The notes: generated by a model from the sequence alone, not told the origin. A stretch of 40,355 nucleotides of DNA from Candidatus Coatesiibacteriota bacterium (GCA_020348885.1 CP070755.1:2319897-2360251), one strand, 5' to 3'; positions 22,520 through 31,588 are shown, counted from the first letter of the stretch. Made by a program: numbers and translations.

Positions 22520-23386
22520 TCAGCCGTTCCGCCTGTCCACGACCGTCGCGTCCTCGAACTCTACCAGGCGGGCCACGACATCTTCGATTATCCAATCCGG
22601 CGTGGACGCGCCGCCGGTAATACCGACCCGTTCGGCGCCGTCGAACCACGCCGGATCCAGCTCGTCCGCCGTTTCGACGTGAAACGACCGATCCGTCGCT
22701 TCGGCGCATATCTCGGCGAGCCGGGCCGTGTTCGCGCTGTTCCGGCCGCCCACTATAAGCATAACGTCCACGTCACCGGCCAGTTCCCGGGCCGCGTCCT
22801 GCCGTACCGACGTCGCGTTGCACAACGTGTTGAAAACACGAAGCTCACGGGCTTTCGGGAGGAGCGCGCCTATAATCTCCTCGCATTCGTCGAGCCGATG
22901 CGTCGTCTGGATGACGACGCCCACCTTGCCGTGCCTATCCATCCGCGCGGCCTCCTCGACCGAGTCGACAATCACCACGTCGGGTCCCGCGTACCCGGCG
23001 ACGGCCTGGACCTCTGGGTGGTTCCGGTCTCCGATAATTACTACCCGGTAACCCTCTCCCGCCAGGAACTCGGCGTCGTGCTGTTGCGCCTTCACTATCG
23101 GGCAAGTCGCGTCGATCAAACGGGCGGCTTTCGCCTCCACCGCGCGATAAGTGTCCGGCGGAAGCCCGTGGGACCGGATAATCACCGTCGCCTTCGCCGC
23201 CTCGTTGACGGTCTCTACCGGCGCCACGCCGGCACCCCGCAGTTTCTCCACCACCTGCGGGTTATGGATAAGCTCGCCGAAGGTGAAGACCGGCTTCTCG
23301 GCCTCGCCGGCCGCCTCGAAGGCTATTTCGGTCGCGCGCTTCACGCCGAAACATACCCCCGCCTCGTCTGCGATAATTATCTCCAC
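22520..23386 (-). CDS. ispH: 4-hydroxy-3-methylbut-2-enyl diphosphate reductase
   Basis: The last enzyme of the MEP isoprenoid pathway; it reduces HMBPP to IPP and DMAPP with a [4Fe-4S] cluster. The 288-residue protein has the three cluster cysteines: Cys12 (GVCFGVKRA), the Cys in DATCPIVKAQQHD and the Cys in NTLCNATSVRQ. The end holds the SGN-like ASTPDWII loop. The start GTG 23386 overlaps the TAG of the upstream methyltransferase gene (TAGTG) and has GAGGAA about 8 bases before it. A longer frame from 23500 only shadows that upstream gene. It is the final gene of the trpS-ispH run. Confidence 0.95.
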   Translation of the reverse strand: MEIIIADEAGVCFGVKRATEIAFEAAGEAEKPVFTFGELIHNPQVVEKLRGAGVAPVETVNEAAKATVIIRSHGLPPDTYRAVEAKAARLIDATCPIVKAQQHDAEFLAGEGYRVVIIGDRNHPEVQAVAGYAGPDVVIVDSVEEAARMDRHGKVGVVIQTTHRLDECEEIIGALLPKARELRVFNTLCNATSVRQDAARELAGDVDVMLIVGGRNSANTARLAEICAEATDRSFHVETADELDPAWFDGAERVGITGGASTPDWIIEDVVARLVEFEDATVVDRRNG

Positions 23387-24108
23387 TACGGTTTCCTCGC
23401 GAGGACGACGTATCCCACGCCCCAGTCGCCCGATAGAAACAGGTCCATTATACCGAACGGGACGGCCGTCGCAGCCGGGTTGACCAGCGCGCGCGTCCAC
23501 GGCTTCATCTCCGAGTGAACGCCGCTAACCTTCGTCCGGTCTTCGGCGCCGCCGTCCTCGGTCAATCGCGGCCGGCCCGTCATCCATCTGAGCGCCGAGA
23601 TAAACGGCCAACCCCAGCACCAGAAGACCTCCGGTTCGAACCCGGCTCCCCGTACCAGACCGTCCAGGTCTTCTCGCTCGTAACGCCGCAAGTGTCCCTT
23701 AACGTCGTCGCGCCAACCCCACAGGGCTTTGCGCGCAGGGACCGAGATAAGGACCCTGCCGCCTTCCTGAAGTACTCCCGCCGCCTTCTCCATGAACGCC
23801 CGGTCGTCTTCTACGTGCTCAAGTATCTCGGGAAGCGTTACCAACGCGAATTCCCGGTCCGGCTCGTACTCGAGAAAGTCGAATTCGACGACCTCAACGT
23901 TGCCGTAACCGGCGAGCCGCTCCTTCGCCTCCGCGACCGCTTCGGGCCCGTAGTCAAGGGCGACGCCGGCGGCGCCCCGCCGCGCGAGATAGAGGGCGAC
24001 ATCGCCGAAGCCGGTCCCCACGTCCAGGAACGGGTCCGCCGGGACGCGGCTCAACAGTTTCCGGTAGAGGTGATGACGATACAGGTGGCTGGGCGTCGGC
24101 ACGTACAT
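23386..24108 (-). CDS. Class I SAM-dependent methyltransferase
   Basis: A 240-residue methyltransferase. Motif I PFLDVGTGFGDVALYLA lies at about 26-42, the acidic end of strand 2 in VALDYGP, and FALVTLPEILEHVEDD corresponds to motifs II and III. VLQEGGRVLISVPA is the typical post-motif strand. The later ALWGWRDDVKGHLRRYEREDL region is characteristic of UbiE/Methyltransf_11-type enzymes acting on small or lipid molecules. It lies between plsC and ispH with a 2-base gap and a one-base overlap, so a role in lipid or quinone chemistry is plausible but not shown. Confidence 0.8.
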   Translation of the reverse strand: MYVPTPSHLYRHHLYRKLLSRVPADPFLDVGTGFGDVALYLARRGAAGVALDYGPEAVAEAKERLAGYGNVEVVEFDFLEYEPDREFALVTLPEILEHVEDDRAFMEKAAGVLQEGGRVLISVPARKALWGWRDDVKGHLRRYEREDLDGLVRGAGFEPEVFWCWGWPFISALRWMTGRPRLTEDGGAEDRTKVSGVHSEMKPWTRALVNPAATAVPFGIMDLFLSGDWGVGYVVLARKP

Positions 24109-24110
24109 CG

Positions 24111-24764
24111 CTAAACCCTGTTCTCCGACGCGAAGTCCCGTAGCTCGGCGAGCGCGTCGGTAATCCTGTCGGCGACGAACCGGTAAGTCTCTTTATCGGC
24201 CGGCATCCGCCGATACTCGTCGGCGGGAAACTCCCGGCCGATGAGGACCTTTATCGGCGCGTTCCACAGGGACTCGCCTTTCGGCATTATGAAGTGCGAT
24301 CCTATCACGTACGTGGGGATAACCCGCGCCTTCGCTTTATATATGAGCATCCCGACGCCCAGCTCGCCGGGCCGCAGTTTTCCGTCGACCGACCGAGTCC
24401 CCTCGGGGAAAATTAACACCTCTTTACGTCCGGTAAATATCTTGAAGGTGGTCTTCACCCCGGCGGCCGGCTTTTCCAGGTCCAGCGGGAACGCCCCGTA
24501 CATCCTGATGAAGGCTGCGAACAGCGGGAACCGGAACAGCTTTTTGTTGGCGATATAATGCATCACCCGGTACTGGGCCGCGCCAACGATCGGCGGGTCG
24601 AACCACGATACGTGGTTGGAACAAACCAACAGCGGTCCCCGGTATATGTAATTGAATACGCCGTACTTCTGGTATCGTATGAGTAAAAACCCACCCAGGT
24701 CGGCGAAGATGTGGGAGAACAACCACCAAATTAATCTGAGTATATGTTTAATGCCCGGTTTCAT
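24111..24764 (-). CDS. plsC: 1-acyl-sn-glycerol-3-phosphate acyltransferase
   Basis: A 217-residue membrane-associated acyltransferase of phospholipid synthesis that makes phosphatidic acid. The catalytic NHVSWFD box (His51, Asp56) and the phosphate-binding FPEGTRS (about 119-125) are intact. One amphipathic or membrane helix lies at 8-31. Start: ATG 24764 is preferred over the in-frame TTG 24782 because GGAAG lies upstream and the helix begins there. It overlaps the end of cmk by 17 bases, so the two are translationally linked. Confidence 0.9.
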   Translation of the reverse strand: MKPGIKHILRLIWWLFSHIFADLGGFLLIRYQKYGVFNYIYRGPLLVCSNHVSWFDPPIVGAAQYRVMHYIANKKLFRFPLFAAFIRMYGAFPLDLEKPAAGVKTTFKIFTGRKEVLIFPEGTRSVDGKLRPGELGVGMLIYKAKARVIPTYVIGSHFIMPKGESLWNAPIKVLIGREFPADEYRRMPADKETYRFVADRITDALAELRDFASENRV

Positions 24765-25470
24765 CGTCTTCCGCGTTCCCAAGTCCGCGTTTTACGTGGC
24801 CAACCAAGCAGTTAACGACTTCGTCGAAGGACATATCCGTCGTATCGACGTAAACCGCGTCGTCGGCCCGGCGTAAGGGCGCGACCTTCCGGTTCCTGTC
24901 TCTCTCGTCCCGCGCCCGCAGTTGTTCGGCGACTTCCTCGAAGGTAACGTTCTCGCCCTTCGCCAGCAAGTCCTTCAACCGGCGCCCGGCCCGTTCCTCG
25001 ACAGACGCGTCCAGGTAGAACTTTACCGTCGCGTCCGGGAAGACGACGGTGCCGATATCTCGACCCTCCATTACCAGCCCCGGCGGACGCGCCAGCGAAC
25101 GTTGCACCTCGAGGAGCGCCGTACGAACCTCCGCCAGCGCCGAAAGGGCCGACGCAAGCTCGCCCACCTTCTCGGACGCGGCAAGCTTATCGGTTACGTC
25201 GGCGCCGTCGAGGAAAACCCGGGACTCGCCGTCGATATATCGATACCCAATGTCGGTTTCGCCGCAGAGCGCTTCGATTCCGGTTTTATCGTCAACCGAA
25301 ATACCAACGTCCGCGGCTTTCAATGCCAGCGCCCGGTAGAGTTTGCCCGTATCGGCGTAGATAAGCCCGAGACGTTTCGCGACGGCCCGGGCCACCGTAC
25401 TCTTCCCGGCGCCGGCGGGCCCGTCAATCGCGACTACCGGGGCGTCCTTATAGTCGTGTGCGTCAGTCAC
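24748..25470 (-). CDS. cmk: Cytidylate kinase
   Basis: A 240-residue kinase that phosphorylates CMP and dCMP. The P-loop GPAGAGKST is at about 17-25, the ADTGKLYRA segment follows, and EGRDIGTVVFPDA is the family signature. The RDERDRNRKVAPLRRADDAVYVDT lid region is complete, so the enzyme should be active. It starts with GTG 25470, which overlaps the TGA of the pseudouridine synthase gene by four bases (GTGA). cmk beside plsC and ispH is a common arrangement in several phyla. Confidence 0.95.
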   Translation of the reverse strand: MTDAHDYKDAPVVAIDGPAGAGKSTVARAVAKRLGLIYADTGKLYRALALKAADVGISVDDKTGIEALCGETDIGYRYIDGESRVFLDGADVTDKLAASEKVGELASALSALAEVRTALLEVQRSLARPPGLVMEGRDIGTVVFPDATVKFYLDASVEERAGRRLKDLLAKGENVTFEEVAEQLRARDERDRNRKVAPLRRADDAVYVDTTDMSFDEVVNCLVGHVKRGLGNAEDDETGH

Positions 25471-26183
25471 GTCTCCAACAGCGCCGCAACTTCCCTAGCG
25501 GTCAGTTCCCGGAATTTGCCCGGCTCGAGGTTACCCAACTCCACCGGGCCGACGGCTGAACGGCGCAGGACCGCGATTTTATACCCCAGCGCCCCGAACA
25601 TCCGTCGAATCATACGTTTGCGGCCGTAGCCAACTTCCAACACGACTACCGTAACGTCGTCGCTCTCGCGTACCGCCGTTACCATGCCGCGGCCGATATG
25701 TCCGTCGGGAAGCGCCACGCCGGTCTCGAGTTTCTTCAGGTCTTTTTCGGCTACTACGCCCTTGACCGTTATCTCGTACCGCTTGACGACGCCGCCCGAC
25801 GGGTGTGCAACCCTCTGGGCGAATGATCCGTCGTCGGTCAGAAGCAACAGCCCTTCGGTATCCCGATCCAGCCGCCCGACCGGCTTCAGGTCCCGGAGCC
25901 ACGGCGGGAGCAGGTGCTTGACTATCTTACGTTTATACGGGTCTTTTGCGGTCGTCAGGACGCCGCGAGGTTTGTTAAAAGCGTAGTATCGGTATTCCTT
26001 CGCCGGTTCTACGGGCTTCCCGTCGACGGCGACCTCATCGCCCTCATTAATGCACGCGCCCAACTTTGCGACGATTTCGCCGTTTACCTTCACGCGCCCG
26101 TCGGCGATTATAGTATCGCAGGCGCGCCTGGAACCGATACCGCATCTTGCGAGATAACGGTTCAACCGGACGCGAGGCGCCAT
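25467..26183 (-). CDS. rluB: 23S rRNA pseudouridine synthase (RsuA/RluB family)
   Basis: A 238-residue RNA-modifying enzyme. An S4 RNA-binding domain (about 5-60, RLNRYLARCGIGSRRACD) is followed by the catalytic domain, with the active Asp in VGRLDRDTEGLLLLT (about 103) and the GRKRMIRRMF motif. RluB in E. coli acts on U2605 of 23S rRNA, but RluB, RluE, RluF and RsuA are not separable by eye. ATG 26183 overlaps the scpB stop (TGATG), with a G-rich site upstream. A GTG at 26186 is the longer option. Confidence 0.9.
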   Translation of the reverse strand: MAPRVRLNRYLARCGIGSRRACDTIIADGRVKVNGEIVAKLGACINEGDEVAVDGKPVEPAKEYRYYAFNKPRGVLTTAKDPYKRKIVKHLLPPWLRDLKPVGRLDRDTEGLLLLTDDGSFAQRVAHPSGGVVKRYEITVKGVVAEKDLKKLETGVALPDGHIGRGMVTAVRESDDVTVVVLEVGYGRKRMIRRMFGALGYKIAVLRRSAVGPVELGNLEPGKFRELTAREVAALLET

Positions 26184-26704
26184 CACAACCCCCGTTCAGG
26201 CTCTTCCAGGTCCGGCAGTTCCTTTATATCGCTCAGGCCGAAGAAGTCCAGGAACGTACGCGTCGTACCGTAGAGTTTCGGCCGTCCTATCACGTCTTTA
26301 CGCCCTTTAACCTCTATGAAACCCCGTTCCAATAGAGTCCGGATAACGCCGGTGGAAGATATGCCGCGTATCTCCTCTATCTCGACGCGGGTTATCGGTT
26401 GGCGGTAAGCGATAATCGAAAGCGTCTCCAGGGCCGCCCGGGATAACCTTGGCTCCGGTTCGGTCGGAACCACCTTGACCGCCCATTCGGCGTACGCTTC
26501 CCGGCTGAAGAAGCGGTACCCGCCGGCGATCTGAACCAGCTCCAGCCCGCGCCCCTCATAGTCGGCCGCGAGCGACTGGAGCGCGGTTTTCACTTTCGTC
26601 CTCTCCGCCTCGGGTATCAGTTTAACCAGTTTCGGCAGGCTCAGCGGCGCGGGCGATATAAAAAGCATCGCCTCGATTATGTTTTTCAATTCGCGGTCGT
26701 CCAA
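26183..26704 (-). CDS. scpB: Segregation and condensation protein B
   Basis: A 173-residue partner of ScpA and SMC in chromosome condensation. It has two winged-helix domains: ELKNIIEAMLFISPAPLSLPKLVKL at the N-terminus and the conserved LSRAALETLSIIAYRQPITRVEIEEIRG block (about 90-117), followed by GRPKLYGTTRTFLDFFGL. The start is TTG 26704, supported by AGGAG about 8 bases upstream and by the position of the first helix. It follows scpA by 45 bases and is coupled to rluB. Confidence 0.9.
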   Translation of the reverse strand: MDDRELKNIIEAMLFISPAPLSLPKLVKLIPEAERTKVKTALQSLAADYEGRGLELVQIAGGYRFFSREAYAEWAVKVVPTEPEPRLSRAALETLSIIAYRQPITRVEIEEIRGISSTGVIRTLLERGFIEVKGRKDVIGRPKLYGTTRTFLDFFGLSDIKELPDLEEPERGL

Positions 26705-26749
26705 ACCGTTAACTCCTGGATAGCGGAACCGCGTGAACGTAATTGGCGA

Positions 26750-27463
26750 TTAGCCGGGCGCGGCCGTCGTCGGTACCAACCATATTTCGCCGAACGGATT
26801 ATTCTGTTCGGCCCGCGCTTCGCCTTTCTTTAGGACCTCCAACAACGCGAGGAACGTCACGATAATCACTATCTTCGGTCCCGGTTCGAAGAGGTCGCCG
26901 AAGCGCACACGCCCGCCGACCCCCGCGAGCTTCGAACGTATGACCTCCACCTGCTCCTCCACCGTCGGCCCCTCGGTAGATGGTACGAACAGGTCCGGCG
27001 TTACCGACCGCTCCATCACTTCTTTGAAAGCCGTGATGAGAGCGAATACCGAGACCGACCCGCCCGTCTCGCCGCGCGGAAGGTTGTCGCCGTCTCCGCC
27101 GACCGGAAAGCGTTTGGAACGGGCTTCGGCCAACTCAGCCAACTCGCCGGCGGCTTCCCGGTATCTCTTATACTCGAGAAGCTGTTTGACCAACTCAGCC
27201 CGCGGGTCCTCGAAGTCGGCCGCTTCCGGCTCTGCCCTCGGCAACATCACCGCCGACTTTATCTCCATCAGAGTGGCGGCCATCACGAAGAACTCGCCCG
27301 CCAGGGCGATGTCGAGTTCCTCGAACAACCTTATGTAATCCAGGTATTCCTCGGTAATCCGTGCGACCGGGATGTCGTAAACGTCAACCTCGTTCTTATT
27401 TATCAGGAAGAGGAGTAAGTCCAGGGGGCCTTCGTATATCGGCAGCTCGACTTTCCAGTCCAC
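26750..27463 (-). CDS. scpA: Segregation and condensation protein A
   Basis: A 237-residue kleisin that links SMC heads. It opens with the signature VELPIYEGPLDLLLFLINKNEVDVYDIPVARITEEYL, has the helical FFVMAATLMEIKSAVMLP segment, an acidic linker, and a C-terminal winged helix (VTFLALLEVLKKGEARAEQ). The start is GTG 27463, five bases after the trpS stop. It forms one transcription unit with trpS upstream and scpB downstream. Confidence 0.9.
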   Translation of the reverse strand: MDWKVELPIYEGPLDLLLFLINKNEVDVYDIPVARITEEYLDYIRLFEELDIALAGEFFVMAATLMEIKSAVMLPRAEPEAADFEDPRAELVKQLLEYKRYREAAGELAELAEARSKRFPVGGDGDNLPRGETGGSVSVFALITAFKEVMERSVTPDLFVPSTEGPTVEEQVEVIRSKLAGVGGRVRFGDLFEPGPKIVIIVTFLALLEVLKKGEARAEQNNPFGEIWLVPTTAAPG

Positions 27464-27468
27464 TCGGT

Positions 27469-28518
27469 TTACCCTCTGTACGCACCGCGGGGCATATTTA
27501 CCGCCTCGAAGGCTTCCCGGTAAGTTGCGTTAGCCACCTCGGAAGCGCGCCGGCGGCCGTCGTCGAGTATCTCGTAAAGCCGTTCGGGTCTCGACGCCCA
27601 TTCGCGACGCCTTTCACGAATTGGCGCCAAGTACCCGTTGATTCCGGCGGCTAAAGCGAGCTTACAGTCGGTACAACCTATTACGGCCCCCTCGCAGTCG
27701 GCCCGGAGCGCGTCCGGCTCCATCGATTCGTCGAAGATACGGCGGTACATATAGACGATACATTCGTCCGGGTGCCCCGGGTCCTTTCTGTAAACCCGTT
27801 TCGGGTCCGTGAACATCTTCCGGACCTTCTCCGCCGTTTCCTCGTCCGTGTCCTTGATATTTATCGCGTTATCGTACGACTTGCTCATCTTTCGCCCGTC
27901 TATCCCCGTTAAACGCGTTACCGCGCTAAGAAGCGCCCGCGGTTCCACGAAGACCGGGCCGAACAGATGGTTGAACCGCCGTACCAACTCACGCGTGAAC
28001 TCCAGATGGGGAAGCTGGTCTTCACCGATCGGTACCGTATCGGCTTTATAGAGAACGATGTCGGCGGCCTGAAGGACAGGGTAGCCCAGGAGCCCGAACG
28101 ACGCGTTCGCGCCGAGGCCCAACTCCTTAACTTGGTCTTTGTACGTCGGAACCCGTTCCAACCAAGACACGGGAATAAACATACCGAACATAGAATACAG
28201 CAAGGCGTGCTCCGGGACCTCAGACTGCACGAAAAGCGCCGAGCGTCCCGGGTCCAACCCGGCGGCCAGCCAGTCGAGCAGGATCTCGAACCGGTCATGA
28301 CGTATGTTGGAGGTGTCGGTCCGGTCGGTCAACGCGTGGAGGTCCGCGATCTCGAAGAAGCAGGTATATTCGTTTTGGCACGCGGCCCACTTCTCGAGCG
28401 CCCCCACCAGGTGCCCGAGGTGGAGAGGGCCCGTCGGCCTCATCCCCGAGAGTATGGTTTTAGTTACGGGTTGTTCCGGCGCAGTATCACCGGCCGATTT
28501 CGCCTTCTCTTTTCCCAT
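27469..28518 (-). CDS. trpS: Tryptophanyl-tRNA synthetase
   Basis: A 349-residue class I synthetase. The HIGH-type motif HLGH lies in GPLHLGHLVGALEKW (about 29-43) and the KMSKS motif in GRKMSKSYDNAINIKDTDEE (about 215-235). ATG 28518 is chosen because GGGAG lies six bases upstream; the longer frame back to 28569 has no site and adds unrelated residues. It is the first gene of the run to ispH. Confidence 0.95.
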   Translation of the reverse strand: MGKEKAKSAGDTAPEQPVTKTILSGMRPTGPLHLGHLVGALEKWAACQNEYTCFFEIADLHALTDRTDTSNIRHDRFEILLDWLAAGLDPGRSALFVQSEVPEHALLYSMFGMFIPVSWLERVPTYKDQVKELGLGANASFGLLGYPVLQAADIVLYKADTVPIGEDQLPHLEFTRELVRRFNHLFGPVFVEPRALLSAVTRLTGIDGRKMSKSYDNAINIKDTDEETAEKVRKMFTDPKRVYRKDPGHPDECIVYMYRRIFDESMEPDALRADCEGAVIGCTDCKLALAAGINGYLAPIRERRREWASRPERLYEILDDGRRRASEVANATYREAFEAVNMPRGAYRG

Positions 28519-28540
28519 TCGCAACTCCCGAATTTCGGCG

Positions 28541-28569
28541 AGTCTAGCATAGGCACAGTGGGAAATCAA
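28541..28569 (-). promoter_or_regulatory. Possible promoter of the trpS-ispH operon
   Basis: Minus-strand TTGATT (28569-28564) and TAGACT (28546-28541) with a 17-base spacer, 22 bases before the trpS ATG. Hexamers are imperfect, but placement is right. Confidence 0.45.
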
Positions 28570-28620
28570 TAATCGGTATTAGGCGTATACGGCTTATGGT
28601 CGAATAACGCCGAAACGGCA

Positions 28621-28645
28621 TTAAAACAGCGCGGGTGAACCGCGC
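28621..28645 (-). terminator. Intrinsic terminator of gatA
   Basis: On the minus strand GCGCGG-ttcac-CCGCGC (28645-28629) is followed by TGTTTTAA. It is 28 bases after the gatA stop and would separate the mgl-gat run from trpS. Confidence 0.7.
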
Positions 28646-28673
28646 CGCGCCAATTGCTATTATATAATCGCCG

Positions 28674-30086
28674 TCAGACCGCCGGGTCCACGGGCGCCGC
28701 GTCCAAACCCAAGTCCGCTTCCAAACGCCGGGCGAAGGCCAGGAGCCGCGCTTCGTCGAAGTGGCGCCCGATTATCTGCATACCGACCGGCAAGCCCTTC
28801 GAGTCGAACCCGCAGGGGAGCGAAATAGCCGGCGTCCAGATCAAGTTCGCGAGGCACGTGAATATGTCAGCCAGGTACATTTGCTGGGGGTCGTCAACCC
28901 GTTCGCCCAGTTTGAAAGCGGTGAACGGCGACACCGGCGCCACCAGGAAGTCGAACTCGTCGAACACTTCCGCGAACCGGGACAGCATATCCCGGCGTAT
29001 CGTCTGGGCCTTCTCGTAGTAACGGCCCCTGTAGCCGACGCTCAGGGCGTACGCGCCGGCTACGATACGCCGCTTCACCTCGGCCCCGAAGCCGACACCC
29101 CGGGCCCGGGCGACGGTCTCTATTACGTCGCCCTCGCCGGCCCGTTCACCGAAAACAGTTCCCTGGTACCGCGCCAAGTTCGAATACACCTCGGCGCATA
29201 CGTCGACGTAGTAGGTCGGGAGCGCCCACTCGGCCCGGGGGAACGACGCCCGCTCGATCGCGTGTCCCGCCTTCTCCAATAACGCGAGCGCGTCCTCTAT
29301 CCGCTCGCGGACGCCGACTTCGACGCTTTCGTCGTAGAACTCGTTTATCACGCCTATCCGCGTACGACCCACGTCCTCCTCGAGACCCGCGACATAGTCC
29401 GGACGTTCGCCAGGCGCCGACGTGGCATCCCGCGAGTCGTGCCCGGCGATAACGTTCAACAACAGCGCAACATCCTCGACGGTGCGGCCCATCGGCCCTA
29501 TCTGGTCCAGCGACGGCCCGAACGCTATCAGCCCGTACCGGGATACCAGCCCGTAAGTCGTCTTCAACCCGACGACTCCGCACATGCAGGCCGGGTGCCT
29601 GACCGAACCGCCGGTATCCGTCCCGAGGGCTACCGGCGCCAGCCCGGCGGCCACGGCCACGGCCGAACCGCCGCTGGAGCCGCCGGGGACCCTTTCTAGG
29701 TCGTACGGGTTCCGGGCCGGGAAGAACGCGCTGTACTCGGTGCTGGAGCCCATTGCGAACTCATCCAGGTTGGCTTTTCCGATAACGTACGCGCCGGCGT
29801 CTATAATTTTATCCACCACGGTCGCGTTGTACGGCGGCCGATAGTGCTCGAGTATCTTCGACCCGGCGGTGGTTACTAGCCAGTCGGTATTTATGCAGTC
29901 CTTCACCGCGACCGGAACGCCGGCCAAAGGCCCGTCGGCCGTCGCCGGCGGTTCCCGGCCGTTCAACCTGATGAACGCGCCGAGAGTACCGTCGCATTTC
30001 CCTATACGTTCACGGAACGCCGCGGCAACTTCGGGCGACGCGAGTTCGCCGGTCCGGACCGCCGCCGCAATATCGACTGCAGTCAT
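28674..30086 (-). CDS. gatA: Aspartyl/glutamyl-tRNA amidotransferase subunit A
   Basis: The amidase subunit of GatCAB, which makes Gln-tRNA(Gln) or Asn-tRNA(Asn) from misacylated tRNA. The 470-residue protein has the Ser-cis-Ser-Lys triad: Lys in PVAVKDCI (about 62), Ser in PGGSSGGSA (about 138) and the nucleophile in GTDTGGSVRHPA (about 161). The last motif has His where Gln is usual in most GatA, which is minor. ATG 30086 and GTG 30092 are both possible starts and neither has a strong ribosome site. It is separated from gatC by a Kelch lipoprotein gene; gatB is not in the window. Confidence 0.95.
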   Translation of the reverse strand: MTAVDIAAAVRTGELASPEVAAAFRERIGKCDGTLGAFIRLNGREPPATADGPLAGVPVAVKDCINTDWLVTTAGSKILEHYRPPYNATVVDKIIDAGAYVIGKANLDEFAMGSSTEYSAFFPARNPYDLERVPGGSSGGSAVAVAAGLAPVALGTDTGGSVRHPACMCGVVGLKTTYGLVSRYGLIAFGPSLDQIGPMGRTVEDVALLLNVIAGHDSRDATSAPGERPDYVAGLEEDVGRTRIGVINEFYDESVEVGVRERIEDALALLEKAGHAIERASFPRAEWALPTYYVDVCAEVYSNLARYQGTVFGERAGEGDVIETVARARGVGFGAEVKRRIVAGAYALSVGYRGRYYEKAQTIRRDMLSRFAEVFDEFDFLVAPVSPFTAFKLGERVDDPQQMYLADIFTCLANLIWTPAISLPCGFDSKGLPVGMQIIGRHFDEARLLAFARRLEADLGLDAAPVDPAV

Positions 30087-30119
30087 TTTCACTATATCGT
30101 TACCGGACGTAATAACACC

Positions 30120-31268
30120 TCATTCGATATCAGCCAGGCGCCCCCGGTACGTGACTTCCCTGCCGACGCAATAGAAGAAAACACCGTCGTAGCATACAAG
30201 GTCGCTGCCCTCGGGAAGCCGGGTCGGCAACTCGGCCCACTCGTCCTCGTCTGGGTCGTACTCGTGGATACACCGGTTCATCCGGTCGGGCTGGTCGAAC
30301 CCATAGGACTCCCGGCCGCCCAACAAGTATATCTTATCGCCCACGACGAACGCCCGGCCGCCTTCCCGCGGCACGGGCGTCGGGTTCTTCTGCTGCCATT
30401 TGAATACCTCGAGGTCGTAGCGCATCGTGAAGTTGGTTACGCGTTCCGGTTGGTAGGTCAATCCGCCGAAGAAGTAAACCTGGGTCCCGTAAACGGACAT
30501 CTGCGGCCTGTACAAAGGTATCCTTAAATGAGTCAGCTTGGTCCAGCGGTCGGCGGCCGGGTCGTATCGGTCGAACTGCCTGTTGATTTCGTCCTGCGGG
30601 TCGTTCTTATCGAAGATTCCACCGGCGACGTATAGCAATCCGTCTTGTACCGTCGCGACTGCGCCGGCCCGGGCCGTGGGCAACGTCGTTACCTCGTCGA
30701 ATGACTCCGTCGCGATGTTGTACCTGTTAAAGTCAAGAGTTGACGCCGATAAAGGCGCGAACTCGAACTCGCCGTCGGGAACGAGTAATATGGTTTTCGG
30801 CGTGTACGCGCCGCCGGCACAGTAGATATACCGCCCGTCGGTCGCGACCGCTATATGCACCCGCTCATAGAAACGGCTGGACGTGGAACCAGCTTCGGCC
30901 ACGCCGCCGCGGGAAAGAGACAGGACGACGAGGTCGCAAGGTTTTTTATCTTTTGTGTTGTTCTCCACGACTTCGCCCTGCGCCCTGGTGCCCACAGCGC
31001 ATATACGGCCACCGGCCCACACGACCCCCGAAACCCAGTCGAGATCCAGGTGCGCCCGGCCGTACGGCGCCCACTCCTCCCAGGTGATGTCCACGCCCGC
31101 CTTCGGTACGGTACGGGTCTCGATGCCGGTCGCTTCCCCGACGGGCGTTTCGGTCTCGTCGGTTTCGGACGCTTCTTCGCCCGTTTCGCCGCAGCCGGAA
31201 AAAAGCGACGCGGCCAAAGCCGCGACGACCGCGAACCCCAATGCGTACCGCCGTAGCGGATTAACCAT
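30120..31268 (-). CDS. Kelch-repeat lipoprotein
   Basis: A 382-residue exported lipoprotein. The signal ends in LFSGC (Cys26), followed by an acidic Glu/Thr linker. The rest is a beta-propeller of Kelch-type repeats with the recurring YVAGG, YFFGG and YLLGG blade cores and downstream Trp/Tyr pairs such as DEDEWAEL. Kelch propellers bind proteins or sugars. ATG 31268 has GGGAG five bases upstream and overlaps the gatC stop, so it is translated from the gatC message. A propeller lipoprotein between gatC and gatA is unusual; no functional link is evident. Confidence 0.8.
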   Translation of the reverse strand: MVNPLRRYALGFAVVAALAASLFSGCGETGEEASETDETETPVGEATGIETRTVPKAGVDITWEEWAPYGRAHLDLDWVSGVVWAGGRICAVGTRAQGEVVENNTKDKKPCDLVVLSLSRGGVAEAGSTSSRFYERVHIAVATDGRYIYCAGGAYTPKTILLVPDGEFEFAPLSASTLDFNRYNIATESFDEVTTLPTARAGAVATVQDGLLYVAGGIFDKNDPQDEINRQFDRYDPAADRWTKLTHLRIPLYRPQMSVYGTQVYFFGGLTYQPERVTNFTMRYDLEVFKWQQKNPTPVPREGGRAFVVGDKIYLLGGRESYGFDQPDRMNRCIHEYDPDEDEWAELPTRLPEGSDLVCYDGVFFYCVGREVTYRGRLADIE

Positions 31269-31554
31269 CATCACTCCCCGTTACGACCCTTGGGACCGCG
31301 ACGTAACCGTCGCCAGAGTCCGGGGCGTTTTCGACGGCCTCGTCCCCGGGAAGGGTTTCGCCGGGTGCGTCGGCGCGGAGGGCCTCCGGCCCGACGGCCG
31401 GGCGTTCCGCACCTTCGTCGACCTCAATAGACGCGAGCACGTCGACGTTCTCGAGGAGGGCGACGACCTGCCTCGCGAGCTCTTCCACCTCATCAGGCTG
31501 AAGCGCCAACCGGGCTTCCCGAACCATTCGGACTATCGTGTCGTATTCGCCCAT
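31261..31554 (-). CDS. gatC: Aspartyl/glutamyl-tRNA amidotransferase subunit C
   Basis: A 97-residue protein that stabilises GatA and GatB. The family pattern is visible: VREARLALQPDEVEELARQVVALLENVDVL in the N-terminal helix pair, the acidic and proline-rich belt with LRADAPGETLP, and the closing ENAPDSGDGYVAVPRVV. It lacks a strong ribosome site. It lies 34 bases downstream of uvrD and overlaps the Kelch gene by eight bases. Confidence 0.85.
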   Translation of the reverse strand: MGEYDTIVRMVREARLALQPDEVEELARQVVALLENVDVLASIEVDEGAERPAVGPEALRADAPGETLPGDEAVENAPDSGDGYVAVPRVVTGSDDG

Positions 31555-31588
31555 TAACTACGTTCGCTCGATACAAGTGTTTATCGCT

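Noticed and set aside
23632-23650. GGTTCGAACC-like sequence resembling a tRNA T arm
   Set aside because: It is inside a methyltransferase coding region and no acceptor or anticodon stem can be formed around it.
24923-25629. 235-residue frame antisense to cmk and rluB
   Set aside because: Arg/Pro-rich shadow without domain pattern; both genes on the minus strand have complete catalytic motifs.
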